DNA of 64,000 nt from Lichenostomus cassidix (lineage: Eukaryota > Chordata > Aves > Passeriformes > Meliphagidae): NCBI GenBank assembly GCA_008360975.2, contig CM039184.1, positions 36,753,797 through 36,817,796 of the forward strand, written 5' to 3'. A program made the translations under genes and the position numbers. Positions 48,449 through 60,400 of this stretch are shown one piece after another; position 1 is the stretch's first letter; every line of letters begins with the position of its first letter. The notes under the pieces are model-generated. The model had not been told where the DNA came from and searched no databases. It worked only from the letters and a program-made list of their open reading frames with translations.

Positions 48449-51400
48449 CTAGGAAAGAAAGAAAAAAAATTCTAATTTGCTACATTTGGGATTAGTGTCT
48501 CTGTCGTGTTTTATCATCTAAAGATCCAGTTATTAATTCTACTACAGTGGTATAATTATTTCTTTACAATCTGTTTAACCCAAGACATCTTGAAAGTATT
48601 TAATTTTTAAGTTAAAATACAATGCTACTGACTGCTGTAGTGCAATTAATGCCCATATACTACAATTCAAACTAACACAAGTCAGGAAAATCTCTCTTTC
48701 AATCCTGGTTAATTTAATGAGTTCCTTCAACACTAATCTCTTAAACACAGAACTATAGGAAGTAAGAGATCAAAGAATAAGCAAAGCAGTCTAACTGAAT
48801 AATCCATGTTGATTAGCAAATTGTACTTCCTACTGATCTGAGAGTTCACTAATGAGATACCTGGCACAATAAGTACTCTTAGATCGCTTTGATGCTATGC
48901 TTAACATACACATTCTCCCTCCCTTATGCCATATCTAGGGAAGCCAAAGAAGACTTTTTTAAAAACCTTCAAATTAATCATATACAGTGGAGGAAAACAC
49001 ATGGAAGTTGCAAGTATTTTTGGGTTTTGCTAATACTTCCATAAATTTTGTGAAAGTCTAAGACATCAAAATGCAAAACAAAATTATCTCCAGTCTGCAC
49101 TAGGACACAGCTGCCCTGCTAACCAGCATTCCATGCTATGAATGGCTAGTATTGCTGCAGTCTTCAAAGAATAATTAAGGACTTCTTTGAAATCCACCTT
49201 TAGTTTTGTACTTAGGCGATCTAGTTAAGGTCAAGCACCTCTGTCTCCAAAACAAAATACATACCGTAACTTCCAGTTGTATTGGCACAAATGACAGCAC
49301 CAAAAAACTTTGGAGCATACTTCTTGATTCTGGAAATAACTTTCTGACAGGCTACTGTTGGGTCTGTTCCCATCCTCATATATTCCACAGCTTGATAACT
49401 AAAAAAAGAAAACAACCCCATACCCAGACAATTAGCCACACTCAGGTTATATAATTTAAAGTGCCACAGAAGAGACCCTGGTTTCTCTGAATAACAGAAA
49501 CACATGATAAGTAATTTTTAGGCCAACTTCATATTGGCAATTATTACTCAAGTTCTACATAAGAAGCTATTAAAAACGAGACTTAAAGGGACTGCAAGAT
49601 ATCATCTATACTATATATTGTTCTGTGGCAGCCCAAGCCAGGAGTGAACTTTAATCATTTACAGTAGAGGAGACTAAGCAAAAGATCAGTTAAAGAATTG
49701 CAAGGAGCAGTTGAAGACTTAGGGGCATCCATTTTTCACTACATGATTAAGTTTGACATTAGAAGTAATTGCTAGTTTGCAAAAAGGTTAATGTCAACAT
49801 ATTTTCTTGAGGAAAACTGACCTCCAATATTCCACTACTGGTAAATTATTGAATTCAGTAAGCATTAAAAAAAATCTTTTAGCAAAAAATTTAAATTTCT
49901 GAAAACATCAAAATTGACACATGTTGCAGTGCCCATTTTCTTTATTTTATGAATATGAATGTACCATGTTTTGATCAAGACTTGGAGCCACTTTCAAACT
50001 TTTTGCAAAGTGATTAAAAAAAAAATCTAATTCTAAGAGTAATCAAAATGAATTTCCTTTATATCTAAAGGAATTTCTTGATATAAACCCTTTCCAAAAT
50101 GTCCTGAGAGGTAAAAAATTACTTATGTTGCCATTTTCTTTCAGACTTGAAGATTAAATGATGACTCATGACATAAATTACAAGCAAACAACATTTAGAT
50201 CACTTTGATGAAAGATGCATATACCAAGACCAACTCTTGTTACACTAAGACATCTACTGATTGCATTAACTACGGATGTTATCAAAGTACCGCAGAAAAT
50301 AACATCTCTTGCATTTTGAGACTCCCTATTATCTTTGATTTGTTCTTACAATGAAATAGGTTCAAGTTATCTAAGGATAACTATCTGAATATAAAGCTGT
50401 ATTTCACAGGGATTTCTTCGCTAATCAAAAACTCAGCAGGAAGTTATCATCTCAAAGAAGGCATACAGAAAATATTAGCAGTTTTGCCCTTTAATTGACT
50501 CTTCCTTCACTTCTGGGAGGTTAATTCTGGTCTTTGTTTTAATGGGGGAATATCTAAATATTATGGAATTAGTAAATATATTAATCTATGAGGAACTAGT
50601 AATTAACCACCTAGTCTGGTGGTTAACCCACTGTTGCCAACACTAAATGTTTTAAGCATTACAGAGAAACACTTCAGGCTGCTAAAGTGCAATCTAGGCT
50701 TTTACTGACTAACCTTATAGTAAAGCTCAACTCACTTCTAGTCTTGGATCTTATATGACAAAATAGATAATTCATGAAGTTGTCAACTGCCTTGAACTTC
50801 AAGACTGGCTTGGAACAGCCTGAAATTCACTGATGACATCTGTAAATATGCAACAGCTAACAGGCTTTCTTAGCTGCCAGAGTTCCAGAAAAGTCACCTG
50901 AGCAGTATGAAGGCTACTTCTTTATTATCCTTCAAGCATCAGTGCCCATTACGTTCAGCATGGATTTCCATAATTCATTCCTGCTGAGACTGACCCACAA
51001 GGATGCTCATGAAGAGAGCCATTATCTTACACAGTTCATGCCACCATGGTGACAACACTAAAACACCTCTTTCAGTTTCAAATTACATGCAATTACAAAG
51101 ATTGCTGCAGTGAAACTTCTCAAGTAACTGGAGACCCACATCTCACCCTTTCTACAATACTTTCCCACACAACAAAATGCTTTGGAGGAGAAAGCTAATC
51201 AGTTCTGCTGGAAAGCATACAGGTTCAAAATATACTCATTATCTGCTGTCTTTTTGCTCACAGCTTGGCAGTATTAAGGCATCTGTTATCAAGATATTTA
51301 AGTCTCTTAAGACAGATCATAAGGATAACTTGGTTCTGCTACTGTTGTTTCCCCTTCCACTCCTTCCTTTACTCCCCCCTCCAGCAGTCAGACTGTTTTT

Positions 51401-54400
51401 TTAATCAATTCCTTCATTTGCTGAGTCTACATTTTGCTGCAGAAATCTAACAAAGTCTGGCCTAAGGACAAACCTGGGTAAGAAGCGCATCATGATGTCA
51501 CCATCCCCAGTGGCTGCAGCTCCTCCGGCTGTACTATCCGCATAGGATCCTGCTCCAGCTATTGGAGAATCTCCAACTCGGCTGTGGTGAACAATGGAAA
51601 ATAAAAACCAAACTTTGTCAGCCTCACTGCCTCCAGCTGACTTAGCATTAAACCCACAGGAGAACACAACAGGTAAAGAGGTCAATCCACTGAAGTCAAA
51701 AGTCTTGTCTTAAAACTACCAATAAAAGTGATCTGTGATAACCTGACTGACCTGAGGCTTAATCCACCTCCAATGCACAACTGTTTGTTATTATATTGAC
51801 TATAGTTAAGCCAGTGAGGTTTAGCCTGCAGGCAACAGTAAGCAGCTGGGGACATTAATATGTTCAATAACTTGTTGCTAAATCCAGAAGTTGTCTGACT
51901 TGGTTGACAGACAATAATCCTAACCATATAGAAAAAGTATCTCAAAGACAAAATACAAGCCTGGGGCTCTGATTTCATGTTCATTTCTTAGGAGACTGTG
52001 CACCTCTCCAAAATGCTTATTTGTCTCTCTGGTGCCTTGCCTTACAAGTTGTCTCACAACTGAGACACTGCTGTTTTTGTCTCTATATGGTGAATTAAGC
52101 AAGCTGAAAGCAAGCATTCCCTCAATAAATACACACAGTCTTGCAACTGAATCAGTTACTCAGTTTCTCATAAGATCTATAGCAAGTGCACAGAAGTAAG
52201 CAAGGCCATTTTGAGATCTAAAGGTTAATGTTTTACATTAATACTAGCTTTACATTTACATTATCCAAATGACAAGCTTAACACAGGAAACAAGGTGGGG
52301 AAAAAAGCTCTTCTGTAAAATCAGAGATACTAACCCTGGAATTTTGTGGACTGCACCATTTGTAGATGTCCCAGAAGCAACGGTTCCATTCACACCAATT
52401 ACAACCATACCTAAGTTTTTCAACAGGGACAAAACATATTCATAAACACTACTAACAAATTTATTTAATTGGCACTTTGCTTATCAAATGGAACCACAAT
52501 GCCCTGACTATTCAAATTACTGATATCCTGAAGTATATGAGTTGTACACTTCAGGAAAACAAGTTCTTTTAAAAAGTCATTTGGAAACCTTTAGGATATA
52601 TTACAAGAGCGCAAAAAAGGAATGTGGAACAGTGAGTGCCACACTGTTCAGAGCTATATGTTACTGCTGCCCAGGCAGCCACTGTCTCCTGATACACACC
52701 TCTGTTAACCAGAAGAGAACAAGCACCCAGTGTGTCCACACTGAGCACCAATACCAACAGAACAACAAAGTCTGGAAATTATAAATGGTTCTTGAAACAG
52801 ATTTAAAAAAAATAAAGTCAGAAGCACAAGCTTAAATTTGGCAGAAGATGACATACTGCTTACCAAAGTAACTAGAATTACACAAGAGGCAATCAAATGT
52901 ACATATGGGCCTACCCCTTGCTAATTTTGTGCTGGTAAGAAAGCCACTGCCTCATACTAAAGCAGTTTAGATTGTCACTTGGAGTCAGATTTGGGATTAG
53001 CTGCTTCTCCACAGAGCAAGACTTTACCTCCACAGAGCAGGAGAGGGCATGAATGACTGCTGCATAAAACTCCAGCACAAACTGATAGCCAAGAAGCAGA
53101 ATTTGATGAGCTGAATTCTGTTTCTCTGACCTCAGTAAGCAGTACCTACTTCTCACAGAAAAGTTTCCTGACCAATAGAAGCTAAAAATATAGAGGCACT
53201 GACCCAATGACCACTGCAAAAAAAGACTGGAAGGGCATAAATTCCTACCAATGCCCTAAATCCATGCTGAACGAAGACTCTTCTCAAAATGTGCTAGTCA
53301 CAGAGACATTCCCTATATAAAACAATGGGGTGGGAGAACTTGAAATACTAATACAAAATACCATCATTTACTACAAAACAGCTTAGGGCTACTTAATCAT
53401 AGATCAATTCTTGAATTGTATTTAGCAGATTCCCCTCTCCTGACACTCCACAATTCCTGAGTTTTCCAGCACTTACTGAAGACTGCTTACCCAGGAAGTA
53501 AGCTAGCTATCAACTTAAGAACTTGGTAGGTCGCCTGACTTCTGTAGACTATTAATTGAGTATTAGTAGGATGAACTAGAAACAAAGAAGAAAGATTCAC
53601 ACTTGAAACAACTTGTTAATTCTCTGTATTTTAAAGACCATCACACAAAAAGTTCTGGATTGCTAAACTAAAAAAAATCCAAATTAAATCAAAAAGTGCA
53701 TGTTTCAAGACTACAAATTATAAAGCCTTGAAAGACATGAATCAAGGACTGCTTTAGTCCTTTGTATGATCTGCTCATTAATCAACTTGCAGGCTTAGCA
53801 ATTAACAATCCTCCATCATTAAACTCTTAGAAGTTTTCGAGACTACAACTGCTAACCTTAAGTATATTATTTCTGTAGAAATTTATTGATTTAGACGAAA
53901 GCCAGAATAGAAGAAAAATGAAAGCAAACTTTGTTTTATAAGCTTCAGGAGTGTGACAAACACTGCTTTTACTTGGCAACAGGAGTAACCATTTACTCAT
54001 TTCTTCTACCACTGAAAGACCTTTTAAGTTAGTCTGACAGCGCCATTATAATCAAGAGAAACATAATTATTTTTAACCTTAATCAGTTTTCTAAACATCC
54101 ACAGCTGCCCAAATAATTATATCAAGGTATCTGTGGGAAAAGCAGTAGGCCAATGAACAAGAGCTAAGGGCAAAAAATGAAGCAAGTAGCTGTGCAGCAG
54201 TGAACTGGAAAAAAAGCCCAGAACCAAATCCTACTTTTAGGCACTCCATTCTAACATGTAAGTAATAGAATACTGAAACAAGGAATTAATTCCTATATGA
54301 AACATATAATTCCAAACAGGAAATAATTCCTATATGAAACATTTTTCTTTAAATCAGTATGACTTAATCCATAGAGGAATGAGAAAAAGATCAGCATCAG

Positions 54401-57400
54401 AGTTACCAAAAGTTGTTACCAATAGTATCATGGTTATGAAAGCTTCTTTGTGAGCTGGTCTGTTCTGCAGAAGTTACTTTTTCAGGCCGTTTGTATGGTC
54501 CACAGGATTTTGAAGAGTCTGGCACCACATTCTGTAATTAGTTTGTGATTTGCATGAATAATATATTATAACATATGCAATACAGATAAATTTAAAAATA
54601 CCCCAGTCAATACCTATTATCTACCATACAGGAATCAGATGCCCAGTATTTAAACAAGAGAGATGTACTGAAATCCCACAAATTATTTTGTTTAATGAAT
54701 AAAGACTGATTTCTGGTATTATACAGCAAAAAGTTTTCCCACTGGAAAGTTAGGTTGCTCAAATTAAAGACCCTCCTTTGCTCAACTGACTAGTCAAGAA
54801 AACCCCAAACCAGTGTACAAACATGTAGAAACCTGTAACACCCAAAGCAAAAAACCTCATCCAAACAACAAGTCAAGTTCACCACAACAGGTAAGATTAA
54901 TGGACAGCTGTACTAACCTGATCTATTCACAGGTCTGCATAAAGTCTCTCAACTAACTATTTAAAGACCTCAATTACTACTGTCAGATTTTGATTCAGAA
55001 ATTTATACATTCATCAAAAATTACGTGCACTACTTTGTTTATTTTGGTAAACCCTGTCCCAGTTAAGAACTAAAAAAAATAACTACCACACTGAAACACT
55101 ACTGCAGCAAGGTCAAAACCAGCAAGATCTAAGAAATAAGAACTAGATACATACACCCCCAAGTCTACCAAGTGCTTGGTAATACCAAGATTTTTCTGTT
55201 TAATGAGCAAAACTTCTTTTTCTTCACATGTAAAACCTAACTTCAGTATAAGCTGAAAGAAAGAGGCAATGCTGCATTACTGACTTTCTAAACCCCCCCT
55301 TCACTGCCATCACTGCACTGTACCTTCCAGTAGTTTGGCTGACAGCTTTGATTAAGCCACTCTGAATACAGCGAAAGTGATTTCTGGGTAGTTAAATCTT
55401 CATACGGAAACCCCATTTTCACAGCAAACAGAGAGGCTTGAAAAGCAAGAACAAAATCAAAGAGAAACATTCATTTATTCACAGTTTTATGTATTTTATG
55501 ATAATGCATTCATGTTGTGTTTTTCAGAAATCAAGAAATTCTACATCCTCTTTGGATATGAGAAACACATCTTCAGGGAGCAGTATCAGCCATTAGAGCT
55601 ATATTCAACTACAGTAGCCAAATCTTGCTTCACAGGCAGTAACATCAAAGTTTTCCCATTGAAAAGAGAAACAAATTCAACTCGGTTAATCAAGTGGACA
55701 CAAATAAGAGTGTGGAGCAAGAATGGCCTGGGCTGTGTGGATCACAGAAATAAAATAAGTCATACAAACTGAGGCATATTTTCCTTAAAAAGCTAGTTTT
55801 TATGAAATATAAATAACATAGCAGCATGTTTGCCATTAAAACTCTGGTATTTTAAGAAAGCAATCTACCAGCTTACATCATATTACACTTCTTCCTTGCA
55901 GCTTTAAAAGTGAGTGTTTCCTTGTTTTGGAAATTAATACAGTACATGCCAAAGGAGCAAAAGAAATACCAACACAAGTAGTGAAAGAATGCAACACTTC
56001 TAAGAATTACTTTTATCATTAAGCAAAGGGAAAAGAAAAAATATCAACTCTTCTTTCATCTTTTAGCTGTAGATACCTTTCATATAACCCAGTAACAGAT
56101 ACTGTTGCTAGGTTCAGATGCTTGAATTCATATGATCAATCCTTGATAATAATGTCACTATAATACACAACTGAATAAACTTATCCAGTCCAAGAATTAA
56201 GAGAAGCCTTCAATTATTGCCTGACTGCTTTTCTGTTTTTCTTAAAAACTGACACAATTAAAGTACCTTAGCACTCAAGAGGAAAAGAAAACTAAACTGA
56301 CAGCTTCAATTAAATAGAAACTTATAGAACAAATAGACAGAATTTGTTTACTTGGACTATTGGTCTAAGTATTGCAAGAACAAAAAGAAAAAAGGTCACT
56401 GTGTTCATGAGGCTTTCCCACCTGTTAGAGACAAACAAGAAAATTTCTTGGCAATAGCTAAAATAGTTTTTTTCCTCACTTGTAATCATACTGCACTGAA
56501 TATCCCTCACTGAATATACATTGATATATGTGTCCTTTATTGCTAGTTTTTTAAGACTTGGGCTAAAGAATTTAGGCACAAATGGAGAAAGCAGTTCTTT
56601 TAACAGTTCTTTTTACTGATGAGTGTGGTTATCTGTATCTGTTCAACAAAAGCCACACCACTGGCAAGAAGCAGACACAACGAACTGTAGGCTGGTCAGC
56701 CTCACTTTCATCACTGAGAAAAAAATGGAACAATCAACCCTGGAAATAATTTCTGAGCACATGAAGGACAAGGTGATCAGGAATAGTCATCATGACTTTG
56801 CAAAAGGGAAGTCCTGCTTGATCAGCCTGATAAAATGTGATGAAATAACTGGTTCAGTAAATGAGGGGAGAGCAGTGGCTATTGTCCACCCTGACTTCTG
56901 TAAGGCTTTTGACACTGGTTCCCATAAAATGCTCAAAGAGAAGATGGTGAAGTACGGACTGGATAAGCAGGGAGTGAGAACTGAAAACTGGCTTAAGAGC
57001 TTAGCTCAGAGAGCTGTGATCAGGGGTAGGAAATCTAGCTGGAGCCAGTAACTAGCAGTGTCTCACTGGGGTCAATACGGTGTCCATAAAGCAACCTGGC
57101 AGGACAAGGTTTGGTTCTGACGGGCAGCAAGGTGAATGCCAGCCAGCAACATACCCTTGCTTCAAAGGCTGGTAACAGTGCAGGCTGGGCTACAGAATTA
57201 CAAGCGGTGCTGCCAGCAGGTCAAGGGAAGTGATCTTTTCTTTTATTCAGCCCTGGTGAGGCCACACATGGAGTACTGGCTCCAGTTCTGGGCTGCCCAG
57301 TAAAAGAGACATAGACATGCCAGAGACAGCCCAGCAAATGGCCACAAAGATGACTAAGGGACTGGAACATCTCTCCTGTGAGAAAAGGCTGAGAGAGCTG

Positions 57401-60400
57401 GGACTGTTCAGCCTGGAGAAAAGAAGGCTCGGGGGGATCTCACCAGTGTATACAAATACCACAAGGAGGGGTGCAAAGAGGACAGAGCCAAGCTGTTTTT
57501 GGTGCTGCTCAGTGACAGGACCAGAGGCAACAGGCACAGACTGAAACATGAGGTACCCTCTGAACAGGAAACACTTTTTCACTCTAAATGAGATCAATAA
57601 GTGGCACAGGCTGTGCACAGAGAAGTTGCAGATCTCCATCTCTGGAAATATTCAAAACCATCTGGGCATGGTCCTCGGCAACCAGCTCTAGGTGGCACTA
57701 CCTGAGCAGGGGGACTGAACCAGAAGACCTCCAGTCCTTACCAACATCAACCATTCTGTGATTCTGTAATATATCCTCTTTCTTAAGCCATACAAAGGTT
57801 TTAGAACACCTAAATTTCAAATTTCAAAATAAACAGAACTGTGAAAGCTCTTCAGGTGTGATTGCATTCCAACATTTTCCAACACTGTTTTTCACATCAG
57901 AAGCAAAATTCTCAAATTACTTTCACTAAAATTTTACACACAGGAACAATGTCGAGGTCATATGTTTTAAAATTATAAACTCATTGAAATTAATGCATAC
58001 CACAGCTTGCCTCTTCCTCTCTAGTGTCAACCACTCATATAAATGCAATTTTAGGAGATGCAGACTTCCCTGGATTATATCTCTAAGTGTATTCAAATAA
58101 AAGTGTAGTTTAGTTATTGGGAGAAAAATACACAATAACCTCAGCAATTCTGCATCTTGAATAAAAAATGCCTGCAGAGATTATATGCATTTATATGAAA
58201 AGATTCTACTATTCCAGTTCGCTTTTCTGGTAAAATGTGAAAATTTTTATGTTGAAAATAAACTTTCTCTCACGTTCTTTCTCTCATATGCCAATTTGAA
58301 GTTTCAAAATGTATTTTCTCTTTATTCATCTTCATCTGGTAAAGAAAACCACAGTTTCTTTTATCCAAGTTCCAATTTCCAGAATAACACATTTCTTTAC
58401 AAGAAATATTTTTTCTCATTTTCTCCACTGCTTTCATTAATTCACTAACATTAAACACCATCTCCAATTTTTACTCTGATAAATCTTCAGCTTTCCTGGC
58501 GTTCTTTTGCTACTACTGCTAGACATTTTCTTCTGAAGAAGTTATCACTGACACTAAAATGTCAGCATAACAACCTTGCCCACATGCCTCCATTATGCAA
58601 AGAGCTGTCTTCTTAGGTTGGAAGATATATTTTAAATCAGCACCTTAATTCTTCTGTTTCTTCATTTTCTGTCTCTTTTCTGCTCATTCTACTGATCAAA
58701 ACTTAAAAATACTTTAGTAACTAGCAATGATGGGCAAATGAGTATTAGGAGTATTTCTTCCTCCACTTTTTAGAACCTGACTAATTTCTTTTTATGCATT
58801 ACCTGTGAAATCTCTCTTAGCAAAGCCACTTGTAATCATGATCAACTGGCTTAAATTAAATAGAACCTTCAAGTGTTTTTGTTCAGACCTGTCAAACTGC
58901 ATCCTCACCTCTGAATATCACCCCATTTTACTCCATCAAAAATTGCTCTTGCACTTACTTCTGTACATACTAATTCCTTCAATAACCTTTTATGTTTTCT
59001 TATCAGTTTCAAAGCACTTGAATCACCATTAATGCTGTGATGTAAACTTCCACACTTATCCCTACATTTCTTTCTGAGCAGTTGTAGGCTCAGAGCAGGC
59101 TTCTTAAAAGCCAAGAAACCTATTCACCACTGTCATACCTCCAAGGAATGTACACATCTTTTAGAAGCTGGTGTTATTCTACCAACAGCAGCCTGTATTT
59201 AAAAAGCCCAAATAAGCCTCCAATTTGCTGTTGCTCTTTTGTTGTGCCTGGAAGTACAGCCTTTAATGAGCTTTTTCACATTTAAGTTCTCACTAATATT
59301 TTTATACTATGAAATACAGTAATCATGCCCAATAGGTACCAAAATATTGAAATGTAACTCTACTGTCTATTCTGCCATTCCTTTGAAAAAGTTACTTCAT
59401 GGTTTTAAATTTACCATTTACACCTAACATTTCCTACAGTGTCTTTTAATAAATCATCTTTGACAACTTGGATATCGGTGATATTAGCAAAGCCTTGAGA
59501 TTACAAGTCAATATTTGCAGTTAAGCTGGTGGAAAATACATAAAACAATTTTTGTTTCTTTCTAAAAATAAACCTATTTCATACACACAGAGTGACAGAA
59601 TAAATACTTTGGAACTATTTGAGTAGAATGATTTGATTGTCAAGGAATTCTTCCACCTGTATTGCCAAGATTAAAAGTTGTCAGTTTTAATAGGAAGTGT
59701 TTTAAAATGAGGGTTTGACTAGGAAACAGTTAAAGGAATAATTACCTGACTCTCCCACTAGTAAGGTATGTTTAGTGTATTCAATGACCTTTCGTGCTAC
59801 ACCAATTGCATTTTTCACACGCCTGAGGCCTGCAACAGCCCCAACTTCCATAGTGTTGCTGGAAACAAGGAATATTTAAAACTTATTAAAAATATAAGAA
59901 AAACTGCACATTTTTTATTAGACAAAATCTGTTCTCACCTACATCAAAAAGCTTGCTCCTTTAACATAATGCTTTAATTGTTCTATGTCAGAGACAGATG
60001 GCATCCCATCAGTAGGGAAAAACTTCCTACATATATTGTTTCCTTTCACAGGCTTGGAGATGTTGCTCAAGTAGCAATAACTCCATTCACAGTAATATTT
60101 TCTGCAGAGTAACTATTTTGTTACATAAACTCTTAACATGAACCTCACACTTGCAACTATTTTTTAATCAGGACAGCTTTAAATAGCAAATAAATTATTG
60201 AAGACCAAAAGCGAAATATTTATGGACTAAATGTAAAGGGAAAGCTAACAATGCTACAAACCATCTGTTTTGCAACTTCTGTATCTAGAACTGGATTACT
60301 GCACTACAAGTGAGGAGTCATTTCCTACTCTTCCACCAATCAGGTATGTTATTTTTCCTACTTCTACAAGTTAACTTGTCCTGTAGTCAGTCCCACAGCA

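Noticed and set aside
56623..57051. 142-codon frame resembling a reverse transcriptase
   Set aside because: It is the decayed CR1 reverse transcriptase in AGA intron 3, not a host gene.
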